A DNA stretch of 32,624 bases. Source: Halobacteriales archaeon QS_5_70_17 (lineage in GTDB: Archaea; Halobacteriota; Halobacteria; Halobacteriales; Haloarculaceae). Below are positions 15,078 to 22,689 of the stretch, one piece after another. The position numbers and the translations under genes were made by a program. The stretch covers positions 4,410 through 37,033 of the forward strand of contig PXRR01000044.1 in NCBI GenBank assembly GCA_003021975.1, written 5' to 3'. The notes below the pieces were generated by a model, which saw nothing but the letters and a program-made list of their open reading frames with translations, was not told where the DNA came from and made no database searches. Each line of letters begins with the position of its first letter. Position 1 is the stretch's first letter.

Positions 15078-16986
15078 ATGGCCGAGCGTAAGGAGTTCCG
15101 CGACCTGGCGCCCCCCGAGGAGGCCCACGCGGCCATCGCGTCGCTGGATCTCACCGGCGACCCCGAGACGGTCCCGCTCCGGGAGGCCCGCGGGAGCGTG
15201 CTCGCCGAGCGGGTCGACGCGACGCTCGACGTACCGGGATTCGACCGCGCGAGCGTCGACGGCTACGCGGTGCGCGCCGCCGACACGTTCGGCGCCGACG
15301 AGGCCAGCCCCGTCGTCCTCGAACTGACCGGGACCGCCCACGCCGGCGAGGCCCCCGACGTCGTCGTCGGCGAGGGGGAGTGCGCCGAGATATCCACCGG
15401 CGCGGTCGTCCCCGAGGGCGCCGACGCCGTCGTGATGGTCGAGCGGACCGACCGCGAGGGAGACGGGGTCGCGGTCCGCACCGGCGTCGCCCCCGGCGAC
15501 CGGATCATGGTCGCGGGCGCCGACGTCGCGGCCGGCGAGCGCGCGCTCGGCCCGGGGACGACCGTTACGCCCCGAGAGATCGGTCTACTGTCGGCACTCG
15601 GCGTCGGCGAGGTGCCCGTCCGCGGGCGCCCGCGGGTCGGCATCGTCTCGACCGGCGACGAACTCGTCCGGCCCGGCGGGGACCTCGACAGCGCCGCCGG
15701 AGAGATCTACGACGTCAACAGCTACACCATCGCCAGCGGCGTCGAGGAGGCCGGCGGCGAGGCCGTCCTCTACCCCCACGCCGGCGACGACTACGACGCC
15801 ATGGAGTCGGTGCTCCGGGAGGCCGCCGACGAGTGCGACCTCGTGCTCTCCTCGGGGTCGACCTCCGCGTCCGCGGTCGACGTCATCTACCGGGTGATCG
15901 AGGAGCGCGGCGAACTCCTGCTCCACGGGGTCGCGGTCAAGCCCGGCAAGCCGATGCTCGTCGGCCGCCTCGAGGAGTCGGCGTACGTCGGCCTCCCCGG
16001 CTACCCCGTGAGCGCGCTGACCATCTTCCGGACGTTCGTCGCGCCGGCGATCCGGCGGGCCGCCGGCCGGCCGGAACCCGCGACCGCGACCGTCGAGGCC
16101 GTGATGGCCGCCCGCGAGCGCTACGCCGAGGGCCGCCTGCGGCTGATGCCGGTCGGCCTCGTCGAGGCCGGCGACGGCGAGACCCTCGAGGGGATGGCCG
16201 TGGGCGGCGAACGGCTGGTCTACCCCGTCGACAGGGGACGGCGTCGTCGAGATGCATCCAGACACCGAGCGGCTGGACCCCGGCGAGCGCGTCGAGGTGC
16301 GCCTGTTCTCCCCCGAGGTCCGCCCGCCCTCGCTGTTCGCGGTCGGCGAGGACGACCCGGCGCTCTCCCGGGTGCTCGACCGCCTGGAGCGCCCCCGGTT
16401 TCTCGGCGTCGGGAGCCGCCAGGGACTGCGCCGGCTCCGGGACGGCGTCCCCGACGCCGCCGTCCTCACGACCGGCGGCGACCCCGAGTTCCCCGTCGAT
16501 GCCCTCGGCGCCTGGACCCGCGAGTGGGGACTGGCGGTCCCGCCGGGCAACCCCGAGGGCGTCGACGGGCTCGCGGACCTCGTCGACCGGGACCTGCGCT
16601 TCGTCAACCGGACGACCGACTCCGGGCTGCGGACGAGCCTCGGGGACGCTCTCGCGGCGCTGGCCGACGAGCGGGAGGTCGACCGCCACGACCTCGTCGA
16701 GGCCATCGACGGCTTCGAGCTCGCCGTCCGCGCCCACGAGAGCCCCCCGCGGAAGGTGCTGGCCGGGGACGCCGACGCCGGCCTCGGCCTGCGCGCGACC
16801 GCCGACCGCCTCGACGCCGGCTTCGTCCCCGTCGGCACCGAGACGGTCCGCGCGCTCGGCAACCCCGATCGGACCGGGAAGCCGGGGGTGGCGGCGCTCG
16901 AAAGCGCGCTCGGGGAGATGGACGACGTGCTCGCCGGGCTTCCGGGGTACGGTCGGCCGGAGCCGTCGGACGCGGCCGGCGACTGA
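15078..16986 (+). pseudogene. MoeA fused to periplasmic-binding-like domain, frame-disrupted
   Basis: From ATG 15078 the frame encodes MoeA: FDRASVDGYAVRAADTF, STGAVVPEGADAVVMVER, RVGIVSTGDELVRPGG, GVAVKPGKPMLVG and LPGYPVSALTIF. Around 16230 the frame breaks, just after ERLVYPVD. The correct reading resumes in another frame as GDGVVEMHPDTERLDPGERVE (ATG at 16252 is internal) and runs to 16986 as the C-terminal substrate-binding-like domain (LysR/ModA-type, with ALSRVLDRLERP near its start) found in haloarchaeal MoeA fusions. Relatives have a Gly/Ser-rich stretch of about a dozen residues here, so roughly 32 bp seem to be missing; the length, 1909 bp, is one more than a multiple of three. Left alone, the first frame runs on to 17042 as Arg-rich nonsense. 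This may be a real mutation or an assembly error; the intact enzyme would pair with the MoeA upstream. Confidence 0.85.
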
Positions 16987-17071
16987 GGGGCGTCCGCGGG
17001 AGCGACGCCGGCCGCTCCGCCCGTCGGAGGGCAAAGCGTTGATAGGTCGCGCCGTCGCACGGAGACGTACG

Positions 17072-17284
17072 ATGAGCTGTGATCACGATCTCGATCCGGA
17101 GTTCCTCTACCCCTCGGACGCCGCCGTGCTGGACCTCCACAAGGACGACGGCGATCTGATGATCCGCTTCGCGATCCCCTGCCCCGAGTGCGACCAGCCG
17201 CTCGAACTGGACGCCCGGGTCGAGGAGCAACGCGAGGCGTCGCTGAGTCTGCCGCTCGACGACGCCGAGGACGTCTACGACTGA
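17072..17284 (+). CDS. Small CPxC zinc-ribbon-like haloarchaeal protein (70 residues)
   Basis: An ATG frame starting MSCDHDLDPEFLYPSDAAVL and ending DDAEDVYD. It is very acidic and contains Cys3, His5 and a CPECDQ pair near residues 42-45, a likely half zinc ribbon that could bind metal with Cys3/His5 or by dimerisation. FAIPCPECDQPLELDARV is the core. I recognise the style of a conserved haloarchaeal protein but no function. It follows the broken MoeA fusion by 85 bp on the same strand, and its stop overlaps the 3' end of the convergent HAD gene by 10 bp. A short AT-rich GTTGATAGG at 17039-17047 lies about 25-30 bases ahead of the ATG. Confidence 0.73.
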   Translation: MSCDHDLDPEFLYPSDAAVLDLHKDDGDLMIRFAIPCPECDQPLELDARVEEQREASLSLPLDDAEDVYD

Positions 17285-17907
17285 AGCTCGGTCAGGCGCT
17301 CGACCCGCCGGTCCCCGAGCACGCAGAGCCCGCGCCGGTCGTACCCGTGGCGTTCGACGTGGACGCCGTCGAGGCCGGCGTTCCAGGCAGCGCCGACGTC
17401 CTGTGGTCCGTCGCCGACGAGGACGCCGTTGGCACCGTCGGCGCCGAGTCCGAGGTTCGACAGCGCGAGCGTCACCGGCGCCGGGTCGGGCTTCCAGCCG
17501 AGGTCGTCCGAACAGCAGACCACGGTGTCGAACCAGTCGCGGATGTCCAGAGCCTCGAGCGCCGCGTCCGTGAGCCGCTGCTGGGAGTGGGTCACCAGCC
17601 CCGTCGGGCGGTCGAGGTCGGCGACGAATGCGGCGTCCTCGTAGACGAAGGAGTGTTCGGCGCGCGCGATCGGATCCTCGACCTCGTGGAACGCCTCCCA
17701 GAACGACGTCGGCTCGAACCCCCACTCGCGGAGCTGTTCGTTGCGCGATCCGCCCAGCCCGTACCAGAGCTGCTCGGCCTCGCGCTCGGTGAACGGCCGG
17801 CCGACCCGGGCGCCCACCTCGTCCATCACGTCGTGGACGTAGCCGCGCTCGACGTCGATCAGGGTCCCGTCGAGGTCGAGCAGCCAGACGTCGTACGGCG
17901 ATGCCAT
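17275..17907 (-). CDS. HAD superfamily hydrolase (phosphoglycolate phosphatase-like)
   Basis: A 210-residue HAD phosphatase. Motif I is VWLLDLDGTLID with the nucleophile Asp and the acid/base Asp two residues on; motif II is GLVTHSQQ (Thr, His in place of the common Ser/Asn pair); motif III lysine is in GWKPDPAPV; motif IV acidic pair is GVLVGDGPQDVGAAWNAG. A helical cap between motifs I and II (about 18-90) marks subclass I, as in phosphoglycolate phosphatases and beta-phosphoglucomutases. The substrate is not deducible. The frame runs on upstream in a long shadow, but the ATG at 17907 gives the proper N-terminus. It is the last of three same-strand genes after the pterin dehydratase and LWR-salt genes. 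Confidence 0.88.
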   Translation of the reverse strand: MASPYDVWLLDLDGTLIDVERGYVHDVMDEVGARVGRPFTEREAEQLWYGLGGSRNEQLREWGFEPTSFWEAFHEVEDPIARAEHSFVYEDAAFVADLDRPTGLVTHSQQRLTDAALEALDIRDWFDTVVCCSDDLGWKPDPAPVTLALSNLGLGADGANGVLVGDGPQDVGAAWNAGLDGVHVERHGYDRRGLCVLGDRRVERLTELQS

Positions 17908-17936
17908 CGGAGGGGCCGTCAGTAAGTCTCTGAACG

Positions 17937-18413
17937 CTAAGTGTTTTCCGGCCCGGACGGCGAGTGCGACTCGCTGCCGTCGGTCCCGCCTCGAACGTGG
18001 ACGGAACTCCCGAGGTAGTTCCGCAACACGTCGTCGACGCTGTCGGCTGCGCCGAACGCCCCCGTCCCGGCGTCGAGGTCCGCCCGGATCGCGTCCTTCA
18101 GCGCGTCGAGGTACTCCCGGTCGGTGCGGAGTTCGCGGAAGTCGACGGAATCGACGGTCACCGGCCGTCCCTCCGGGGTCGGCCGCCTTCGGGGCCGCTC
18201 GCCCAGCAGCGCCTCGTGGGCGAGTTCCCGGGCGTGCTCGGGATCGTTGGCCTCCCCGCGCCAGAGGTTGTCCCGGAAGAACAGCCAGCCGTCCTCGCCG
18301 GGCGGATCGGCGGCCCGCTCCATCGTGGTCTCGACGGTCGCCGGGTCGAGAGTCACGCCCTCGGCGCGGGGGTCCAGCCGGAGGCGCACGCGGAAGACGT
18401 AGGCGGCGTCCAT
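17937..18413 (-). CDS. LWR-salt protein
   Basis: A 158-residue protein matching the haloarchaeal LWR-salt family, named for its conserved Leu-Trp-Arg: here WLFFRDNLWRGEANDPEH. Other typical stretches are AAYVFRVRLRLDP at the N-terminus, VDFRELRTDREYLDALK and DDVLRNYLGSSVHVR near the end; the last 20 residues are Ser/Pro-rich. The function is unknown. Its ATG abuts the stop codon of the pterin-4a-carbinolamine dehydratase gene with no spacer, so the two are co-translated. I recognise the family from memory of its signature and did not search it. Confidence 0.8.
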   Translation of the reverse strand: MDAAYVFRVRLRLDPRAEGVTLDPATVETTMERAADPPGEDGWLFFRDNLWRGEANDPEHARELAHEALLGERPRRRPTPEGRPVTVDSVDFRELRTDREYLDALKDAIRADLDAGTGAFGAADSVDDVLRNYLGSSVHVRGGTDGSESHSPSGPENT

Positions 18414-18686
18414 CTAGAGGTCGTCGAACCGCTCGGCGAGTTCGACGTCCTTCTCGGTGATCCCGCCCTCCTCGTGGCTGGTCAGCCGGATCTCGACCTC
18501 GCCGTAGCCGATGGTGATCTCGGGGTGGTGGAAGGCGTCCTGCGCGACGCCGCCGGCGCCGGCGGCGAAGCCGACCCCGTCGAGGTAGTCGTCGAACTCG
18601 TAGGTGCGGACGATCTCGTCGCCGTCGCGCTCCCACTCCTCCGGCGTTCGCTCCTCGATCTCCTCGTCGGACAGTAGCTCAGCCAT
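18414..18686 (-). CDS. Pterin-4a-carbinolamine dehydratase
   Basis: A complete 90-residue PCD. The signature is intact: AFHHPEITIGYGEVEIRLT followed by SHEEGGITEKDVELAERFD, with the paired His, the tyrosine and the second His that form the pterin site. The reaction dehydrates 4a-hydroxytetrahydropterin; with no aromatic hydroxylase in sight, archaeal members may instead serve folate/pterin salvage or molybdopterin chemistry, which would suit nearby moeA genes but is only a guess. The stop TAG is directly followed by the ATG of the LWR-salt gene. The start ATG at 18686 follows a TATA-like TTTATC in reverse-strand order (18711-18716), about 27 bases ahead. Confidence 0.92.
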   Translation of the reverse strand: MAELLSDEEIEERTPEEWERDGDEIVRTYEFDDYLDGVGFAAGAGGVAQDAFHHPEITIGYGEVEIRLTSHEEGGITEKDVELAERFDDL

Positions 18687-18911
18687 GTTCGGGCTAACGC
18701 CCGCGGGCCCGATAAAGGTGGCCGCGTGACTGCGTGGCCGCGACGACTGCAGGCCGGAGTAGCGAGCGGGCGGCGCCGGGCGGCGAGACGCGGCGCGGTC
18801 GGTCCGACGCCGTCGGTTCGCGGGGCGCGGCGCCGCGCTCCCGCGAGCGCCCCGCGGCGGCTCTCAGTGCACGCCGTCGGTGGCCGCGCCATCCCACCTA
18901 AGAGTTCGCCT

Positions 18912-20402
18912 TCAGTCGGCGCGCAGGCCCTCGAAGTAGACCGACCGGCGCTCGTCGGTCGCCGGCGTGGTGACCGCGCTCCCGGCGACGGTCACGACCA
19001 GCCCGAGGACCATCCCGACGACCGCGGCGGGCCAGGAGCCGATCACCGGAAGCGCGTAGCTGGCGGGGAGCCAGGGGAGGAGGGCGGCGGCGACGTAGAA
19101 CGCCTGGCTGGCGACGATGCCGGCGGTGATCCCCGCGCGGGTCGTTCGGGTCCAGTAGAGCGCGACGATCACCGGGAGCGCGAGCTGCGCGAAGCCGCCG
19201 AAGGCGGTCTCGCCGATCTGGAGCAGCGTCGCGTTGGTCGCGAGGCTGAGCGCGAGCGACCCGAACGCGAAGATCGTCACGCCCGCGCGGGCGACCAGCG
19301 CCTCGCGGTCGGGCGCGCCGAACAGCGGCCGGTAGACGTCGCGGGTGAGATACGACGCCCCCGACAGCAGCATCGAGTCGCTGGAGCTCATCATCGCGGC
19401 GAGTGCGCCGGCGATGACCAGCGCCGCGAACCAGGTGGGCGTGAACTCCCGCAGCAGGAGCGGCAGGACGTTGCCCCCCTCGGGGACCTGGATCCCCAGC
19501 CCACGCGCCCACGCACCGAGCATGAACGCGGGGACGAACAGCAGGAGGACCAACACCGGCCACAGCCCGAAGGTCCGCTTGAGCGTCTCCTTCGATCCGG
19601 CGACGAAGAACCGCTGGTTGATCTGCGGGAACATCGTCACGCCGAACGCGATGTAGACGGCCGTCGCGACGACGTACTGGGGCGTGTAGAGTCCGCCGCC
19701 CAGTTCGAGGTGACCGGGGGCGGCCTCCCCGAGGCGGGCGGTGGCCGCCGCCGGACCGCCGACGCTCGCGAGCACCCAGAGGACGGCGATCCAGACCACC
19801 GACAGCATGAACAGCCCCTGGAGCGTGTCCGTCCAGGCCACCCCGCGCATCCCGGCGACGACGACGTACGCGATCATGAACAGTGTGATCCCCAGCGCGC
19901 CCGCCCAGTAGGGGACGGCGCCGTCGGTGAGGCTCACGAGCGCGAGGCCGGCGCCGCGCTGCTGGAGCATCACGTACGGGAACAGCCAGAAGAGGCTGAC
20001 GACCGCGACCAGCGTCCGGAGCCACGTCGCCCCGAAGCGGTCGCCCAGCATCTCCCCGAGCGTGACGTACCCTCGCGCGCGGCCGAGGAGCCACTGCTTG
20101 TAGCCGACGACGTACCACAGCAGGGCGAAGAGGATCCCGTCCATCAGCCCCATCACGAGGATCCACTCGGGGCCGGCGTTGTACGCGATGTTCGGTCCGG
20201 CGAAGAACGTGAACGCCGACAGCAGCGTCGCGAACGTCGTGAACAGGAGCACCACGGTCCCCAGGGTCCGCGACGCGAGGTAGTAGTCCTCGGCGGTGTT
20301 CTCGGTGAGACGGTAGGCGACGGCGCCGACCGCGAGCGCCGCCAGCAGGTAGCCGACCACGATGCCGACCTCGACCGAGAGCGCCGACTGGAGGGCCGTC
20401 AC
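18912..20402 (-). CDS. Sodium:solute symporter (SSS family)
   Basis: A 496-residue SSS permease with about thirteen hydrophobic segments. AEDYYLASRTLGTVVLLFTTFATLLSAFTFFAGP is the TM1-TM2 region typical of SSS carriers; FPYVMLQQRGAG, AGMRGVAWTDTLQGLFML (the family signature region) and SSSDSMLLSGASYLTRDVYRP, with paired Ser residues of the Na2 site, follow. The frame is open to 20555, but I take the GTG at 20402, because its first base falls inside the stop of the small membrane gene ahead (GTGA overlap), leaving a family-like N-terminus. Sodium-driven uptake of a carboxylate such as acetate, propionate or pantothenate is likely; the exact solute is not visible. The final stretch TDERRSVYFEGLRAD is cytoplasmic. 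Confidence 0.92.
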   Translation of the reverse strand: MTALQSALSVEVGIVVGYLLAALAVGAVAYRLTENTAEDYYLASRTLGTVVLLFTTFATLLSAFTFFAGPNIAYNAGPEWILVMGLMDGILFALLWYVVGYKQWLLGRARGYVTLGEMLGDRFGATWLRTLVAVVSLFWLFPYVMLQQRGAGLALVSLTDGAVPYWAGALGITLFMIAYVVVAGMRGVAWTDTLQGLFMLSVVWIAVLWVLASVGGPAAATARLGEAAPGHLELGGGLYTPQYVVATAVYIAFGVTMFPQINQRFFVAGSKETLKRTFGLWPVLVLLLFVPAFMLGAWARGLGIQVPEGGNVLPLLLREFTPTWFAALVIAGALAAMMSSSDSMLLSGASYLTRDVYRPLFGAPDREALVARAGVTIFAFGSLALSLATNATLLQIGETAFGGFAQLALPVIVALYWTRTTRAGITAGIVASQAFYVAAALLPWLPASYALPVIGSWPAAVVGMVLGLVVTVAGSAVTTPATDERRSVYFEGLRAD

Positions 20403-20632
20403 GCCCGCCCCCCTCCCCCCGGCTGGTCGGTCTCGATGCCGACTCCCCAGGCCCGCGTCGCGAACGCCCGGAAGGCGACCGCCGCCAGCGCCATCCAGCC
20501 GACGTGCCACCAGAGCCACGCCGGCAGTCCGGCGACGACCCTGCCGTCGTCCCACAGGAACCAGGGGACGGCCAGCGCGACCAGCACGACCGCGACCGCG
20601 GACCAGAGAACGGCTTCGCTTCGTTCGCCCAT
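20399..20632 (-). CDS. Small two-helix membrane partner of the SSS symporter (DUF3311-like)
   Basis: A 77-residue protein with two hydrophobic helices: VLWSAVAVVLVALAVPWFLW (about 8-27) and LWWHVGWMALAAVAFRAF (about 43-60), joined by a short loop and ending in a Gly-rich tail. This architecture, placed directly upstream of and overlapping an SSS symporter gene by four bases, is that of DUF3311 or related two-helix subunits found with SSS carriers. The frame opens nine codons earlier at a GTG, but the ATG at 20632 is preferred; an AT-rich TTTTAGTAATACTTA on the reverse strand (about 20658-20672) is the candidate promoter. Its role, perhaps assembly or regulation of the carrier, is unproven. 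Confidence 0.75.
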   Translation of the reverse strand: MGERSEAVLWSAVAVVLVALAVPWFLWDDGRVVAGLPAWLWWHVGWMALAAVAFRAFATRAWGVGIETDQPGGGGRA

Positions 20633-20880
20633 TGACAGACGTATGGTTGACGGAGCCACCTAAGTATTACTAAAAGAGACCGATAATAGGTATTGAAGAG
20701 ATATCTTCTCCATAGTCGGGAACGGAAAGCGAATCGCCGAATTCGTAGTGGGAGGTCCGTCGGTGCGCTCCTGCCGGCAGTTCGGACAGTTCTCCCGGAA
20801 ATCGGGGAACGCGCTCGGCGCGTCGGGGCCTGTCGGTCGGTCCGCGCAACGCCTATGGCGGCCCTCGCCGAGGGGACCGC

Positions 20881-21228
20881 ATGGGCATCGAGGAATCCGA
20901 CGTCGATCCGTCCCGCTTCCTAGAGGACATCGAGATGCGCATCGGCGAGGTCGTCTCGGCGGAGCCGTTCCCCGAGGCGCGCAAGGACGTCTACAAACTC
21001 GAGGTCGACTTCGGCGGGGAGCGCCGGCAGTCCGCCGCCGGTCTCACCGACAACTACGACCCGTCGGACCTCGTCGGTCGGCAGGTCGTCGCCGTCGTCA
21101 ACCTCGGGACGGTGAACGTCGCCGGGTTCGAGAGCCAGTGTCTCGTGACGGGGGTCGACGACGGCGACGGCGGAGTGGTCCACCTCCGGCCCGAACGAGA
21201 GGTGGCCAACGGGACACGGGTGTACTGA
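20881..21228 (+). CDS. csaA: CsaA-like tRNA-binding-domain protein
   Basis: A 115-residue single OB-fold protein of the CsaA/Trbp111 type. The core is MRIGEVVSAEPFPEARKDVY, then RQSAAGLTDNYDPSDLVGRQ, then VVAVVNLGTVNVAGFESQCL and a C-terminal VHLRPEREVANGTRVY, aligning along its whole length with Bacillus CsaA. Such proteins dimerise, bind the outside corner of tRNA and were described as export-related chaperones; the physiological role in archaea is unsettled. It stands alone, 125 bp ahead of dnaG on the same strand, and each gene has its own AT-rich promoter region. Confidence 0.82.
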   Translation: MGIEESDVDPSRFLEDIEMRIGEVVSAEPFPEARKDVYKLEVDFGGERRQSAAGLTDNYDPSDLVGRQVVAVVNLGTVNVAGFESQCLVTGVDDGDGGVVHLRPEREVANGTRVY

Positions 21229-21266
21229 CCGGCGGGCGTCGACCGGTCGCCGCCACAGTCGCATAG

Positions 21267-21319
21267 TTTATACACCGACCGGCGCGATTTTATAATGTTA
21301 CCTCGTCACCGGGGTGACG
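21267..21319 (+). promoter_or_regulatory. Tandem TATA-like elements and palindrome ahead of dnaG
   Basis: Two TATA-like boxes lie in the gap before dnaG: TTTATA at 21267-21272 and TTTTATAA at 21288-21295. CGTCACC and GGTGACG form a 7+2+7 perfect palindrome at 21304-21319, right where transcription from the second box should begin. It could be an operator or a leader hairpin of the transcript. The leader to the ATG at 21354 would be about 35 bases. Confidence 0.48.
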
Positions 21320-21353
21320 CATTCACCATCACGCCCACACGGGCACTCACATC

Positions 21354-22627
21354 ATGCACGACACAGCGAAATACCTCATCCACGCCGACATCACCGCCAA
21401 GGGGGTGGTCGAGCGGAGCGACGTCGTCGGCGCCATCTTCGGACAGACCGAGGGGCTGCTCGGGGACGAACTCGACCTCAGGGACCTCCAGGACTCCTCG
21501 AAGGTCGGGCGGATCGACGTCGAGATCGACTCCGAGAACGGCCAGTCGTTCGGCACCGTCACCATCGCCAGCGGTCTCGATCAGGTCGAGACCGCCATCC
21601 TCGGGGCCGCCCTGGAGTCGATCGAGCGGGTCGGCCCCTGCCGGGCGACCATCGAGGTCAACCGGATCGAGGACGTCCGCGCCGCCAAACGACGGGTCAT
21701 CGTCGAGCGCGCCAAGGAACTGCTCGACGAGGCCTTCGACGGGTCGATGCTCACCAGCCAGGAACTCGTCGAGGAGGTCCGGCGGTCGGTCCGCGTCGAG
21801 GACATCACCGAGTACGAGAGCCTGCCGGCCGGCCCCCGGGTCGCCGAGTCCGACGCCATCATCGTCGTCGAGGGGCGCGCGGACGTGCTGACGCTGCTCC
21901 GCTACGGAATCAAGAACGCCGTCGCGGTCGAGGGGACCAACGTCCCGGAGGCGATCGCCGACCTCACCGCTGACCGGACGGTGACGGCCTTCTTCGACGG
22001 CGACCGCGGGGGCAACCTCATCCTGAAGGAACTCGCCCAGGTCGGGGACGTCGACTACATCGCCAGCGCGCCTACCGGCCGCAGCGTCGAAGACCTCGAC
22101 CGGGGGGAGGTCATGCGCGCGCTCCGGGAGAAGGTCCCCTACGAGGCGGCCGGGTCGGCGGACACCGCCGACGACGGGGCCGTCCCTCACCCGAGCGCCT
22201 CCGACGGCGGGAGCGTACCGCGGACCGGTCGTCCGGCGGAACCGAGAGCGGGGAGGCAACGCCCGAGGCCGACTCCGGATCGGAGTCCGCCTCCGGGCCG
22301 GACTCCGACCGACCGGCGCGGCCGGAGACGCTCCGGGGGCACGTCGCCGCCGTCGTCGGCGAGGAGAGCGGTCGCGTCCGGTTGCTCGACGAGGAGTTCG
22401 CCGTCCTCGAGGAGGGACCGGCCGGGGACGCCTTCGACCTCGTCGAGGGGAGCGAGGCGGTCCCGGCGACGGTCGTTCTCGACGGGGAGGTGACCCAGCG
22501 CCTGCTCGACGTCGCGGCCCAGCGGGGCGTCGATCAGATCGTCGGCCGCTCGACCGGCAAGTTCGTCAAGCGCCCGACCAGCGTCCGCGTCCGCACGGCC
22601 GAGGGGCTGCTCGCACGCGAGGAGTAA
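21354..22627 (+). pseudogene. dnaG: Archaeal DnaG (TOPRIM primase-like / exosome subunit), frame-disrupted in linker
   Basis: From ATG 21354 the frame encodes archaeal Dna[21 protein letters not shown] at the N-terminus, then the TOPRIM domain with [18 protein letters not shown] and [10 protein letters not shown] (acidic triad). After VPYEAAG the frame continues into a Ser/Asp linker and derails near 22190-22225. The correct C-terminal domain, [18 protein letters not shown] to AEGLLAREE, is in another frame and ends at 22627. Total length is 1274 bp, one short of a multiple of three, so a single missing base would repair it. Archaeal DnaG has primase activity in vitro and is a stable subunit of the RNA exosome. 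Because it is normally retained in all haloarchaea, a sequencing or assembly indel in the repetitive GC-rich linker is at least as likely as real inactivation. Confidence 0.85.
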
Positions 22628-22689
22628 CACGAGTGGCCGAGTGGCCGGGGGACCACGGGTCGCTCCGGACCGCTCCGGACGGCGCTCTC

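Noticed and set aside
14972-15091. 39-codon ORF just ahead of and overlapping the second moeA start
   Set aside because: Thr/Pro/Arg-rich with no native character; it overlaps the moeA2 ATG in another frame. It could be a leader peptide, but nothing supports it.
18726-20663. 645-codon forward frame opposite the symporter
   Set aside because: Asp/Glu/Arg-rich shadow; the reverse strand has a complete SSS permease and its small partner.
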